From positions 62,001 through 126,000 of the forward strand of contig NZ_DATJCS010000039.1 in assembly GCF_035497915.1 (NCBI RefSeq): a stretch of 64,000 nucleotides of DNA, given 5' to 3'. The position numbers and the translations under genes were made by a program. The notes below the pieces were generated by a model. It saw only the letters and a program-made list of their open reading frames with translations. It was not told where the DNA came from and did not search any database. Of this stretch, positions 10,086 through 18,023 are shown piece by piece; within the stretch, counting starts at the first letter, position 1, and the number at the start of each line of letters is the position of its first letter. The DNA comes from Serpens sp035497915. GTDB taxonomy: Bacteria; Pseudomonadota; Gammaproteobacteria; Pseudomonadales; Pseudomonadaceae.

Positions 10086-12023
10086 CTAGGTCCTGACCGT
10101 CAGGCTTTCCAGCTTCTGCCTTGGCAACGGCCGCACGCGCCAGTCCAGCTCGGCGGCCGGCAGAGGCCGGCCGAACCAGTAGCCTTGGCCGAGGCCGCAG
10201 CCGTAGCGGGCCAGCAGCGCGGCCTGGGCGGGCGACTCGATGCCTTCGGCCACCACGGCCAGGCCCAGGCTGTTGGCCAGGGCGATGATCGCCCGGGTGA
10301 TGGCGGCGTCGTCCTCGTCATCGGGCAGGCCGGCGATGAAGCCCTGATCGATCTTCAGCTTGTCCACCGGCAGGCTCTTCAGACGCAGCAGCGACGAATA
10401 ACCGGTGCCGAAGTCGTCGATGGACAGGCGCACGCCGAGGTTGCTCAGCCGCCGCAGTTGCTCGCAGGCGGCGTCCGGGTCGTGCATCACCGCGCTCTCG
10501 GTGACTTCCAGCTCCAGGCAGCCGGAGCGCAGTCCGGTTTCCGCCAGCACGCGGCGCACGTGCTCCTCCAGCTCGCCACGGCTGAACAGGCGGCTGGAAA
10601 CGTTCACCGCAATGAAGTCGATATCGACGCCCGCATCCTGCCAGGCGCGCATCTGCCGGCAGGCGGCGCCGAGCACCCAGGTGTCGATGGCGGCGATCAG
10701 GCCGTTTTCCTCTGCCAGCGGAATGAAATGGCCGGGCGGGATCATGCCCTGGACCGGGTGCTTCCAGCGCACCAGGGTTTCCACGCCGCGTACATGGCCG
10801 CTTTGCAGATCGAGAATCGGCTGGAAGTGGATCAGCAACTGATTCTGTTCGATGGCCTGGCGCAGCGCGGCGCCCAGCTCCATGCGCTGGCGCGCCTGCA
10901 GGGTCAGTTCCTGGGTGTAGAAGGCGTAGGTCTGTCGGCCGCTGTGCTTGGCCTTGAACAGCGCGGAGTCGGCGTTGCGGATCAGCTGGTCGAGCTGGGT
11001 GCCATCCTCGGGAAACAGCGCGATGCCGATGCTGGTGGTCAGGAACAGCGTGGCGCCGGCGATCTGGAACGGTGCGTGCAGGCTTTGCAGCACGGCTTCG
11101 GCCAGGCGCGTGGCCTGTTCCGCGCCGCCGCAGTCCTCGCAGAGCAGGGCGAACTCGTCGCCGCCCAGGCGCGCCACGGTCAGGCCCTGGCCCACCGCCG
11201 CCAGGCGCTCGGCCACCTTCTTGAGCACCTCGTCGCCGGTGCTGTGGCTGAGGCTTTCGTTGATGTCCTTGAACAGATCCAGGTCCAGCAGCAGCACGCA
11301 GCCCCCCGACGGGCCCTTGGTGCGGCGCTCCAGGGCGTGCTGCACGCGCTCGTTGAACAGCAGGCGGTTGGGCAGCCCGGTCAGCGGGTCGTGGTGGGCC
11401 AGGTGGTCCAGCTCCTGCTGGGTCTGCTTCATGGCGCTGATGTCGGAGAAGATCGCCACATAGTGGGTCAGTTCGTCGAACTCGTTGCGAATGGCATGGA
11501 TTCGCTGCCATTGCGGAAAGATCTCGCCGTTCTTGCGGCGGTTCCAGATCTCGCCGCTCCAGCTGCCATGGGCCTGCAGTTCGCCCCAGACGATGTTGTA
11601 GAAGCTGCGGTCGTGACGGCCGGACTTGAACAGGCTGGGCGTGTTGCCCAGCACTTCGGCCTCGGTGTAGCCGGTGATGCGCTCGAAGGCCCGGTTCACG
11701 TGAATGATGCGGTTCTGCGTGTTGGTGATCACCACCCCTTCGAGGGTGTTGTCGAACACGGCGGCCGATTGCCGCAGGCGGTTTTCATGCTGGCGGCGCA
11801 CCTGCAGCTCGTCATCGAGTCGACGGCGTTGCAGGCGCAGGAACAGGTAGAGCAGCAGGGTGCTGATGACCACGAAGATCAGACCCTTGTAGGTCTGCCA
11901 GGCGTAGTACTGCTCGCCGGGGCCAAGCCAGCGCAGCAACAGCTGGTTGCTGAGGAGAACCCAGAGCGTGGAGCCCAGGGCATAGCCCACCGTCAGTAGG
12001 AGGGCATTCGGGAACGCTTTCAT
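10086..12023 (-). CDS. PAS-GGDEF-EAL cyclic-di-GMP signalling protein, membrane anchored
   Basis: The protein is predicted to make and/or break down cyclic di-GMP at the inner membrane. Two hydrophobic helices (about residues 8-28 and 43-63) are followed by a PAS domain (about 85-200), a GGDEF domain with an intact GGDEF at 287-291, and an EAL domain. The EAL signature reads VETLVRW (E415-T416-L417); the catalytic Glu and other active-site blocks (DDFGTGYSS, KIDQGFI, AEGIES) are present, so phosphodiesterase activity is plausible. No RxxD inhibitory site lies five residues before GGDEF. The ATG at 12023 (645 residues) is chosen over an in-frame TTG at 12035; the ribosome site is weak either way. 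It is transcribed away from the porin gene. I cannot assign a named orthologue. Confidence 0.9.
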   Translation of the reverse strand: MKAFPNALLLTVGYALGSTLWVLLSNQLLLRWLGPGEQYYAWQTYKGLIFVVISTLLLYLFLRLQRRRLDDELQVRRQHENRLRQSAAVFDNTLEGVVITNTQNRIIHVNRAFERITGYTEAEVLGNTPSLFKSGRHDRSFYNIVWGELQAHGSWSGEIWNRRKNGEIFPQWQRIHAIRNEFDELTHYVAIFSDISAMKQTQQELDHLAHHDPLTGLPNRLLFNERVQHALERRTKGPSGGCVLLLDLDLFKDINESLSHSTGDEVLKKVAERLAAVGQGLTVARLGGDEFALLCEDCGGAEQATRLAEAVLQSLHAPFQIAGATLFLTTSIGIALFPEDGTQLDQLIRNADSALFKAKHSGRQTYAFYTQELTLQARQRMELGAALRQAIEQNQLLIHFQPILDLQSGHVRGVETLVRWKHPVQGMIPPGHFIPLAEENGLIAAIDTWVLGAACRQMRAWQDAGVDIDFIAVNVSSRLFSRGELEEHVRRVLAETGLRSGCLELEVTESAVMHDPDAACEQLRRLSNLGVRLSIDDFGTGYSSLLRLKSLPVDKLKIDQGFIAGLPDDEDDAAITRAIIALANSLGLAVVAEGIESPAQAALLARYGCGLGQGYWFGRPLPAAELDWRVRPLPRQKLESLTVRT

Positions 12024-12500
12024 AGTGAACTGCAAGCGCCGGCGGGAATAGGCGCGGCAGTATACGGAAGTTCACTCGGCGCGACGACTGGCGAAAAGTT
12101 ACCTTCGATCCGCAGTCGCTTGATCCGTGGCAACGAAACGGCGGGACCTTGGCGCCAGAATGCCGCGAACACCCGCGAAGGGCCGGCGCTCGGAAACCCT
12201 CCGGCGCATCGAAGAGTGAACCGGCTCGCCTTTTCGACCGCAACATTGGCCTTCGGTAGGCTTCAAAACCCGATTTTTTTCTGTCATAAAGACCCGCACC
12301 TAACTTTTGTTGTGGTTTGTAACAGGTTCGAATGCCTGGCCAACCGGAAGGCACAACAGGCAGGTGAAAGGCCGAGCGGTACCGTTGGGGACGGTCGGTC
12401 GCGAATATCGTCGGAACGCTGGGGGGAAAGGCGTGCCGACCGATGCGCTCGAAGACGGGCAAAACCCGGCTCGATAAAACCAAAACTGGAGTAAGAACAA
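12024..12500. other. Long divergent intergenic region upstream of the OprD-family porin
   Basis: This 477-base gap separates the GGDEF/EAL gene (minus) from the porin gene (plus). I see no convincing gene in it. A possible sigma-70 promoter for the porin is TTCAAA at 12262-12267, 17 bases, then CATAAA at 12285-12290, which would give an mRNA leader of about 200 bases. The match is modest. The end of the region is A-rich and carries the ribosome site GGAG at 12488-12491. Confidence 0.4.
12493..12500 (+). promoter_or_regulatory. Candidate Crc/Hfq catabolite-activity (CA) motif in the porin ribosome-binding region
   Basis: AAGAACAA fits the AANAANAA motif that Pseudomonas Hfq/Crc bind on mRNAs to block translation when preferred carbon sources are present. 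It lies exactly between the Shine-Dalgarno GGAG and the ATG of the porin gene, the classic position. An A-rich stretch AAAACCAAAA just upstream (about 12476-12485) could add to binding. This is a motif match only. Confidence 0.5.
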
Positions 12501-13667
12501 ATGAAAAAAACTGCCGTGGCTGTAGCCGTAGCCGCCAGCGCTCTGGGCATGAGCCAGTTCGCTGCCGCTGATTTCGTCAAGGACAGCAAGCTGAGCCTGG
12601 ACCTGCGTAACTATTACTTCACCCAGGATGACCAGAACACCACCATGACGGATGGTGGCCAATGGGCCCAGGGCTTCATGCTCAATTACAAGTCCGGGTA
12701 CACCGCAGGCACTGTCGGCTTCGGTGTCGATCTGTTCGGTGGCGCCGGCTATGAACTGGCAGAGCATGGCGACGATACCGGTCAGCTGATCTCTGCAAAT
12801 CAGGACCGTCTGAACAAGGCCGGCGCGACCGTGAAGGCCCGTGTTGGCAACACCAACGCTTATGCCGGTGCCCTGCGCCCCAACACTCCGGTTTTTGTCG
12901 CCAACGACGCGCGCCTGCTGCCGCAATTGGTTGAAGGCGTACTGGTCACCAACCAGGACATCGCCAATCTGACCCTGACCGCCGGTCATGTCACCAAGGT
13001 ATCGCAGCGTAACAACGACGATTGGCAGGACCTGAATGACATCGCGGGCGAGTTCTCTCTGCTCGGTGCCGACTACAAGGTCATGGACGGTCTGACTGCG
13101 CAGTACTATTACGGAAACGTTCAAGACGTTTACCAGCAGCATTTCGCCGGCCTGAAGTATTCCGCCGCCATGGGCGCCGGCAAGTTGGGCGCGGATGTTC
13201 GTTTCTTCAATACCAAGGACGAAGGTGCCGACGACGCTAACAATCTGTGGAGCGTGCTGGTCAACTACTCCGTGTCGGGTCATACCGTAGGCCTTGGCTA
13301 TCAGCAAAGCTCCGAAGACGGCCGGTTCCGTGCCATCGGCCCGAGCAAGTACATCATCACCGAGCGCATGACTGGTCCGGGCGCGATGGATAACCCGGAT
13401 GAGTCCGTGACCCTGGTCAGCTACGGCTTCGACTTCGGCACCGTGGGTGTCAAGGGTCTGAACGCCAGCGTGATTCATCAGATGGGTGACGGCGGTGTTC
13501 TGAACCGCGACCACACCGAAACCGACCTGGTGGTGGGCTACACCGTGCAGGAAGGTGAGTTCAAGGGCCTGGGCGCTCGTCTGATGCACGGCATGTATGA
13601 CGGCGACGGTTCCGGCGACGTCGACCAAACCCGCTTCATCGTGAACTACAGCATCCCGCTGATGTAA
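12501..13667 (+). CDS. OprD-family outer membrane porin
   Basis: The protein is predicted to be an 18-strand outer membrane channel for small carboxylates, amino acids or similar nutrients. Residues 1-23 form a signal peptide ending AAA before DFVKDS, and the mature start FVKDSKLSLDLRNYYF is the OprD-family N-terminal strand. The rest alternates amphipathic strands with charged loops, and the last strand ends TRFIVNYSIPLM, a usual outer membrane C-terminal pattern although it ends in Met rather than Phe. At 388 residues it is somewhat shorter than classical OprD proteins (about 420), suggesting shorter loops. The ribosome site GGAG sits 9 bases before the ATG, and a terminator follows the stop. 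The substrate cannot be told from sequence. Confidence 0.88.
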   Translation: MKKTAVAVAVAASALGMSQFAAADFVKDSKLSLDLRNYYFTQDDQNTTMTDGGQWAQGFMLNYKSGYTAGTVGFGVDLFGGAGYELAEHGDDTGQLISANQDRLNKAGATVKARVGNTNAYAGALRPNTPVFVANDARLLPQLVEGVLVTNQDIANLTLTAGHVTKVSQRNNDDWQDLNDIAGEFSLLGADYKVMDGLTAQYYYGNVQDVYQQHFAGLKYSAAMGAGKLGADVRFFNTKDEGADDANNLWSVLVNYSVSGHTVGLGYQQSSEDGRFRAIGPSKYIITERMTGPGAMDNPDESVTLVSYGFDFGTVGVKGLNASVIHQMGDGGVLNRDHTETDLVVGYTVQEGEFKGLGARLMHGMYDGDGSGDVDQTRFIVNYSIPLM

Positions 13668-13688
13668 TCGCGCTGCGCGGTAACCGAA

Positions 13689-13719
13689 CCCCTGTTGCCT
13701 CCCGGCGGCAGGGGTTTTT
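13689..13719 (+). terminator. Intrinsic terminator of the porin gene
   Basis: The hairpin CCCCTGTTGCC / GGCGGCAGGGG (two G-T pairs, loop TCCC) is followed by TTTTT, 22 bases after the porin stop codon. Confidence 0.9.
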
Positions 13720-13762
13720 GTTTGCCGGCGCGGCATGCGCCCGTTCGCCCTGGTTACGCTAC

Positions 13763-13896
13763 CTGTGGGGCCGGGTTTATCCCGGCCGACGGCGGTGTGA
13801 GCGTCACCAAGGCGCGGTATTCCACTCCGCTGGCCGGCGTAAAGCCGGCCCCACAGGGTTGTTCGTGTGCGGGGCCGGCTGGTGCCGGCCTTACAA
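13763..13896. repeat. REP cluster, 'GGGGCCGGGTTTATCCCGGCC' family
   Basis: Three related palindromic units lie in a row: TGTGGGGCCGGGTTTATCCC at 13764, its inverted partner GGCCGGCGTAAAGCCGGCCC at about 13832, and a third copy GGGGCCGGCTGGTGCCGGCC at about 13871. The same family recurs at 15090, 17166, 21310, 28741, 32766 and 47895. Together with the porin terminator and the ccpR promoter this accounts for the 355-base gap between the two genes. Confidence 0.92.
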
Positions 13897-13944
13897 ACGC
13901 CCTGGGGTTCGCCTGCGCGCTAACCCTACCTTTTCTCCTCCGCC

Positions 13945-13958
13945 TTGACGCATATCAA
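13945..13958 (+). promoter_or_regulatory. ANR/FNR-type box upstream of ccpR
   Basis: TTGACGCATATCAA matches the Pseudomonas ANR/Dnr consensus TTGAT-N4-ATCAA with a single change in the left half. It lies 65 bases before the ccpR start. If it works as a class II site centred at -41.5, transcription would start near 13993, with CATCTT at 13981-13986 as a weak -10. Cytochrome c peroxidase genes in Pseudomonas are known ANR targets. Confidence 0.75.
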
Positions 13959-14022
13959 TATGGCCCTATGCCGCTATCGGCATCTTTGGTCTAACCCCGA
14001 TAAGCAGTAGGAGCCCCCGACC

Positions 14023-15012
14023 ATGTTCAAACCCGTGATGCTGGCCCTGGGCCTGAGCGTAAGCGTCGGCGCCATCGCCGCGCCGAGCAACGAACCGATT
14101 CAACCGATCCAGCCGGCCAAGGTGACCAGCCAGGCCAAGGTGGAGCTGGGCAAGCAGCTGTTCTTCGATCCGCGCCTGTCCAAGTCCGGCTTCATTTCCT
14201 GCAACTCCTGCCACAACCTGTCCATGGGTGGCAGCGACAACCTGCCGTCGTCCATCGGTCACAACTGGCAGCAGGGCCCGATCAACTCGCCGACCGTGCT
14301 GAACTCCAGCCTGAACCTGGCGCAGTTCTGGGATGGCCGCGCGGCTGACCTGAAGGCCCAGGCCGGCGGCCCGATCGCCAACCCGATGGAAATGGGCTTC
14401 ACCCACAACCTGGCCGTGGACGTGCTGGATTCCATCCCGCAGTACAAGGAATCCTTCAAAAAGGTCTACGGCAAGAACAGCATCGACATCGATCAGGTGA
14501 CCGACGCCATCGCCGCCTTCGAAGAGACCCTGGTGACGCCGAACTCGCGCTTCGACAAGTGGCTCAAGGGCGACAAGAAGGCGCTGAACAAGGACGAACT
14601 GGCCGGCTACCAGCTGTTCAAGGACGTGGGCTGCACCGCCTGCCACAACGGCAGCGCCGTGGGCGGCAACTCCTTCCAGAAGATGGGTCTGGTCGAGGCC
14701 TATGCCACCAAGAACCCGGCCGAAGGTGTCGCCGGCCTGACCGGCAATGACGCCGACCGCATGAAGTTCAAGGTGCCGACCCTGCGCAACGTCGAGCTGA
14801 CCTACCCCTACTTCCACGACGGTGCCTACTGGAACCTGGAAGAAGCCGTGGACGTGATGGCCCGTCTGCAGCTGGGTCGCAAGCTGGAGCAGAAGCAGAT
14901 CGCCCAGATCACGGCCTTCCTGAAGACCCTGACCGGCGAGCAGCCGAGTTTCGCGCTGCCGATCCTGCCGCCGTCCACCGCCAAGACCCCGCGTCCGCAG
15001 CCGTTCAACTGA
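14023..15012 (+). CDS. ccpR: Di-haem cytochrome c551 peroxidase
   Basis: The enzyme reduces hydrogen peroxide to water in the periplasm using electrons from cytochrome c or azurin. The signal peptide is about residues 1-20 (cleaved after AIA, before APSN). Two haem c attachment motifs are present, CNSCH in the N-terminal domain and CTACH in the C-terminal domain, and the conserved PTLRNVELTYPYFHDG block follows. The length of 329 residues is normal for the family. AGGAG precedes the ATG, an ANR-type box lies upstream, and a strong terminator follows, so it looks like a single-gene unit expressed when oxygen is low. Confidence 0.96.
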   Translation: MFKPVMLALGLSVSVGAIAAPSNEPIQPIQPAKVTSQAKVELGKQLFFDPRLSKSGFISCNSCHNLSMGGSDNLPSSIGHNWQQGPINSPTVLNSSLNLAQFWDGRAADLKAQAGGPIANPMEMGFTHNLAVDVLDSIPQYKESFKKVYGKNSIDIDQVTDAIAAFEETLVTPNSRFDKWLKGDKKALNKDELAGYQLFKDVGCTACHNGSAVGGNSFQKMGLVEAYATKNPAEGVAGLTGNDADRMKFKVPTLRNVELTYPYFHDGAYWNLEEAVDVMARLQLGRKLEQKQIAQITAFLKTLTGEQPSFALPILPPSTAKTPRPQPFN

Positions 15013-15028
15013 TCGGCCAGGCGTGACG

Positions 15029-15062
15029 AAAAACCCCGGTGCCGCAAGGCCCGGGGTTTTTT
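15029..15062 (+). terminator. Intrinsic terminator of ccpR
   Basis: The stem AAAAACCCCGG / CCGGGGTTTTTT is topped by GCC-GCAA-GGC, a GNRA tetraloop, and followed by a run of T. It begins 17 bases after the ccpR stop. Confidence 0.95.
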
Positions 15063-15089
15063 GTTGTCAGCGCAATGAACTCTTCACTC

Positions 15090-15185
15090 TGTAGGGCCGG
15101 GTTTATCCCGGCCAAAGGCCGGCGTCGGCCGGCCCCGAATACGAGGCCCAGACTCCGTCGGCCGGCGTAAAGCCGGCCCTACAGG
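15090..15185. repeat. REP pair between ccpR and comM
   Basis: GTAGGGCCGGGTTTATCCCG at 15091 and the inverted partner GGCCGGCGTAAAGCCGGCCC at about 15160 enclose a short spacer. It lies between convergent genes. Confidence 0.9.
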
Positions 15186-15286
15186 GGAAATGACCCCGTT
15201 CCTCAGCCGGGTGGCTCCCGACGGCCGAAAAGCGCCGAGCGCCCTACGTCTGTTGATGCCAAGGCGTCGCGGCACAAAACCGACCC

Positions 15287-16780
15287 TCAACCCTGCCCCT
15301 GCCGATACTGCAGCGCCTCGGCCAGGTGTTGGCGGCCGATGTGTTCGCATGCCTCGAGATCGGCCAGGGTGCGCGCCACCTTGAGCAGGCGGTGGGCCGA
15401 GCGCAGCGACAGACCCAGGCGTTCGCAGGCCTTTTCCAGCCAGAGGCGGTCTTCATCCGCCAGCGCGCAATGCCGGCGCAGTCCCGGCAGGTCGAGAAAG
15501 GCGTTGGCGCAGCCCTGTCGGGCCTGCTGGCGCACCCGTGCACGGGCCACCTGGTCGGCTGCCTGCGGGGTGCTCTGCGGCATCGTCTCGGCGGGTGCGA
15601 GCTGGGTGGTCTCGCGGGCCACCGTGACATGCAGGTCGATGCGGTCGAGCAGCGGCCCGGACAGCTTGTTGCGGTAGCGCTGCACCTGCTCCGGCGTGCA
15701 GCGGCAGCGGCCGGCGGGATCACCCAGGTAGCCGCACGGGCAGGGGTTCATCGCGGCAACCAGCTGGAAGCGCGCCGGGAAGCGCAGCTTTTCCGTGGCG
15801 CGGGCGATGACGATTTCGCCGCTTTCCAGCGGCTCGCGCAGCACTTCCAGCACCTTGCGGTCGAATTCGGGCAACTCATCGAGGAACAGCACACCCTGGT
15901 GGGCGAGGGTGATTTCGCCCGGACGCGGCCGACTGCCACCGCCGACCAGCGCGGGGCCCGAGGCGCTGTGGTGGGGATTGCGGAACGGGCGCTGTGGCCA
16001 ATGACTCAGCGGGGTATGGGCGGCCACCGAATGGATGGCGGCCACTTCCAGGGCTTCGGACTCCTCCAGCGGCGGCAGCAGCCCGGGCAGGCGGCTGGCC
16101 AGCAGCGTCTTGCCGGTGCCGGGTGGGCCGCTGAGCAGCAGGTTGTGGGCGCCTGACGCCGCCACCAGCAGGGCGCGCTTGGCGGCCAACTGGCCGTGCA
16201 CGTCGGCGAGATCCGGGTAGGGTTGCGTCTGGCGCAGCAGCCCTTGGGCCTGGTAGGGCGCCAGCGGCTCCTGGCCGGTGAGGTGCGCGGCCAGCTGCAA
16301 CAGATGTTCGACCGCATACACCTCCAACCCCGAGGCCAGGCTGGCCTCCTCGGCGTTCTGTGTGGCGACGATCAGCTTGCGCCCCGCCGCGCGCGCGGCC
16401 AGCGCGGCCGGCAGCACGCCGCGTACCGGGCGCAGTTCGCCGGACAGCGCCAGCTCGCCCAGGCACTCGTAATGGCAGAGGGGTTCGTTGGGTACCTGGC
16501 CGCTGGCGGCGAGAATGCCCAGGGCGATGGCCAGGTCGAAGCGGCCGCCGTCCTTGGGCAGGTCGGCCGGCGCCAGAGACAGGGTGATGCGCCGTTGCGG
16601 GTAGTCGAAGCCGCAACAGAGCAGGGCGCTGCGCACGCGGTCCTTGCTTTCGCGCACGCTGGTTTCCGGCAGGCCGACCAGGGTCAGCGAGGGCAGGCCG
16701 TTGGCCAGGTGGGCTTCGACGCTGACGGCCGGCGCCTCGACGCCCACCAGGGCGCGACTGTGAACCAGGGCCAGGGACAT
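15287..16780 (-). CDS. comM: YifB/ComM-family AAA+ ATPase (Mg-chelatase-like)
   Basis: ComM is a hexameric AAA+ helicase that promotes branch migration during natural transformation in Vibrio and related bacteria. The 497-residue protein has an N-terminal Lon-like domain (LTLVGLPETSVRESKDRVRSAL), Walker A GPPGTGKT at 218-225, Walker B VLFLDELPEF at about 297-306, and a four-cysteine zinc-type cluster at about C347, C349, C359 and C361 (NPCPCGYLGDPAGRCRC). The gene lies 68 bases after ubiK on the same strand, an order also found in P. aeruginosa. The stop is followed by a REP pair. Its role in Pseudomonas is inferred from the family. Confidence 0.93.
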   Translation of the reverse strand: MSLALVHSRALVGVEAPAVSVEAHLANGLPSLTLVGLPETSVRESKDRVRSALLCCGFDYPQRRITLSLAPADLPKDGGRFDLAIALGILAASGQVPNEPLCHYECLGELALSGELRPVRGVLPAALAARAAGRKLIVATQNAEEASLASGLEVYAVEHLLQLAAHLTGQEPLAPYQAQGLLRQTQPYPDLADVHGQLAAKRALLVAASGAHNLLLSGPPGTGKTLLASRLPGLLPPLEESEALEVAAIHSVAAHTPLSHWPQRPFRNPHHSASGPALVGGGSRPRPGEITLAHQGVLFLDELPEFDRKVLEVLREPLESGEIVIARATEKLRFPARFQLVAAMNPCPCGYLGDPAGRCRCTPEQVQRYRNKLSGPLLDRIDLHVTVARETTQLAPAETMPQSTPQAADQVARARVRQQARQGCANAFLDLPGLRRHCALADEDRLWLEKACERLGLSLRSAHRLLKVARTLADLEACEHIGRQHLAEALQYRQGQG

Positions 16781-16848
16781 GCATCACTCCTTGATGATGG
16801 GGCTCCACGTCCATGCGGAGCCTTCGAACGGCCGGATGTCGGCGTGAC

Positions 16849-17106
16849 TCAGGTCTGCTCGGTGCGCTGCGCTTCCAGCTCCGCTACGCGGGCTTCGAGC
16901 GCTTCCAGGCGGGCGCGGGTGCGGGCCAGCACCACCATCTGGCTGTCGAACTCGTCGCGACTGACCAGGTCCAGCTTGCTGAAGGCGCTCTGCAGCAGGG
17001 CCTTGAGGCGGGATTCCAGCTCCGCGGGCGGCAGCGGGGTTTCGCCGCCAATCAGGCGGGCAGCCTGGTTGCTGATGGCATCGAACAAGGCTTTGGGCGG
17101 CAGCAT
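16849..17106 (-). CDS. ubiK: UbiK/YqiC-family ubiquinone biosynthesis accessory factor (BMFP)
   Basis: This small protein belongs to the BMFP/YqiC family; the enterobacterial member UbiK helps assemble the aerobic ubiquinone biosynthesis complex and binds lipid. The 85-residue sequence has the conserved pattern LFDAISNQAARL, a middle segment ELESRLKALLQSAFSKLDLVSR, and a C-terminal coiled coil (LARTRARLEALEARVAELEAQ). The ATG at 17106 follows AGGAG; the frame is open further upstream but that part runs through REP sequence and is not coding. It is divergent from glnK and co-directional with comM. Confidence 0.92.
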   Translation of the reverse strand: MLPPKALFDAISNQAARLIGGETPLPPAELESRLKALLQSAFSKLDLVSRDEFDSQMVVLARTRARLEALEARVAELEAQRTEQT

Positions 17107-17165
17107 GGACGGCTCCTGAAGAAAGTCGGCGGGCAGTTTAGCGCAGAACGGCGGGGCGGGAACTC

Positions 17166-17318
17166 GTGGGGCCCGGTTTATCCCGGCCCTGGTGGTGGGG
17201 CCCTCGGCCCCGTCGGCCGGCGTAAAGCCGGCCCTACAAGTGTGCCTGAACGGATGTGGCTGGCCGGCACTGAGGGTTGGCCAGGAAACCTGTGGGGCCG
17301 GGTTGATCCCGGCCGCCG
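17166..17318. repeat. REP cluster upstream of glnK
   Basis: GTGGGGCCCGGTTTATCCCG at about 17166 and the inverted GGCCGGCGTAAAGCCGGCCC at about 17215 form a pair, and a further single unit GTGGGGCCGGGTTGATCCCG lies at about 17292. All belong to the family seen at 13763. Confidence 0.9.
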
Positions 17319-17379
17319 CGACGCTTCGACTAAAGCCTATGGCTATGCACGTAAAAGACGCACCGAGGCAAGCGGCAGT

Positions 17380-17394
17380 GCGCCATGTTGGTGC
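17380..17394 (+). promoter_or_regulatory. NtrC-like enhancer site for glnK
   Basis: GCGCCATGTTGGTGC differs at one base from the NtrC consensus GCACCA-N3-TGGTGC, and the flanks (GCAGT...GCTGC) extend the dyad. Its centre is about 99 bases upstream of the start predicted from the sigma-54 promoter at 17460, a usual enhancer distance. Confidence 0.65.
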
Positions 17395-17459
17395 GCTGCC
17401 GCCGGTCGGCAACCCTCGTCAATCGCTGCAGCCCGCGTGGGCCGTGGCCTGCGAGCACC

Positions 17460-17475
17460 TGGCAAGCTTTTCGCT
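17460..17475 (+). promoter_or_regulatory. Sigma-54 (-24/-12) promoter candidate for glnK-amtB
   Basis: TGGCAAGCTTTTCGCT matches TGGCACG-N4-TTGCW at all but two positions and keeps the essential GG and GC with correct spacing. Together with the NtrC-like site upstream it fits the known nitrogen control of glnK-amtB. Confidence 0.65.
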
Positions 17476-17645
17476 ATATCCCGAGTGTCACGTGCACTGA
17501 TGCAGAACCTGAGCCCGGTGCTTCAGGGACAGAAGAAATCGACTGTGCCAGCGCCGGCGATGCGTTCCAAAGGCCAGACACTGAGCTTAGACTTGCCGTG
17601 GGGTTAAGTACTTCTGGGGCAAGTCCACCTAACGGGAGAAGTTTC

Positions 17646-17984
17646 ATGAAACTAGTCACTGCCATCATCAAGCCGTTCAAACTGGACGACGTCCGCGAGT
17701 CGTTGTCCGACATCGGTGTTCAAGGCATCACCGTCACCGAGGTCAAGGGCTTCGGACGGCAGAAGGGCCACACCGAGCTGTACCGTGGCGCCGAATATGT
17801 CGTCGACTTCCTGCCCAAGGTGAAAATCGAAGTGGCCATCGACGATGACCAGCTCGACCGCGTCATCGAGGCCATCAGCAAGGCGGCCAATACCGGCAAG
17901 ATCGGCGACGGCAAGATCTTTGTCGTCAACCTGGAGCAGGCCATTCGTATCCGCACCGGCGAAACCGGTTCCGACGCGATCTAA
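17646..17984 (+). CDS. glnK: Nitrogen regulatory protein PII (GlnK)
   Basis: GlnK is a trimeric nitrogen sensor that binds ATP/ADP and 2-oxoglutarate and plugs the ammonium channel AmtB when nitrogen is plentiful. The 112-residue protein has the PII T-loop GHTELYRGAEY with Tyr51, the residue uridylylated by GlnD, and the C-terminal signature GKIGDGKIFVVNLEQAIRIRTGETG. The ATG at 17646 gives the standard length and start MKLVTAIIKPFKLDDV and is preceded by GGGAGAAG. amtB follows after 39 bases, the usual glnK-amtB operon. Confidence 0.97.
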   Translation: MKLVTAIIKPFKLDDVRESLSDIGVQGITVTEVKGFGRQKGHTELYRGAEYVVDFLPKVKIEVAIDDDQLDRVIEAISKAANTGKIGDGKIFVVNLEQAIRIRTGETGSDAI

Positions 17985-18023
17985 CGCCCCCTCCGACCCC
18001 ACCCCGCCCCAGGAGTAACAACC

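Larger units (their letters stand above)
17107..17645. other. Divergent ubiK-glnK intergenic region
   Basis: This 539-base gap holds a REP cluster (17166-17318), an NtrC-like palindrome (17380-17394) and a sigma-54-like promoter (17460-17475). I find no convincing gene. If the sigma-54 promoter is used, the glnK leader is about 160 bases long. Confidence 0.6.

Noticed and set aside
12099..12483. Short open frames in the leader of the porin gene
   Set aside because: They lack ribosome sites, show no family resemblance and have codon usage unlike the neighbouring genes.
13763..13896. Repeated palindromes that might be taken for a CRISPR array
   Set aside because: Units are inverted, vary in sequence, have no regular spacers, recur singly across the window, and no cas genes are near. 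They are REP elements.
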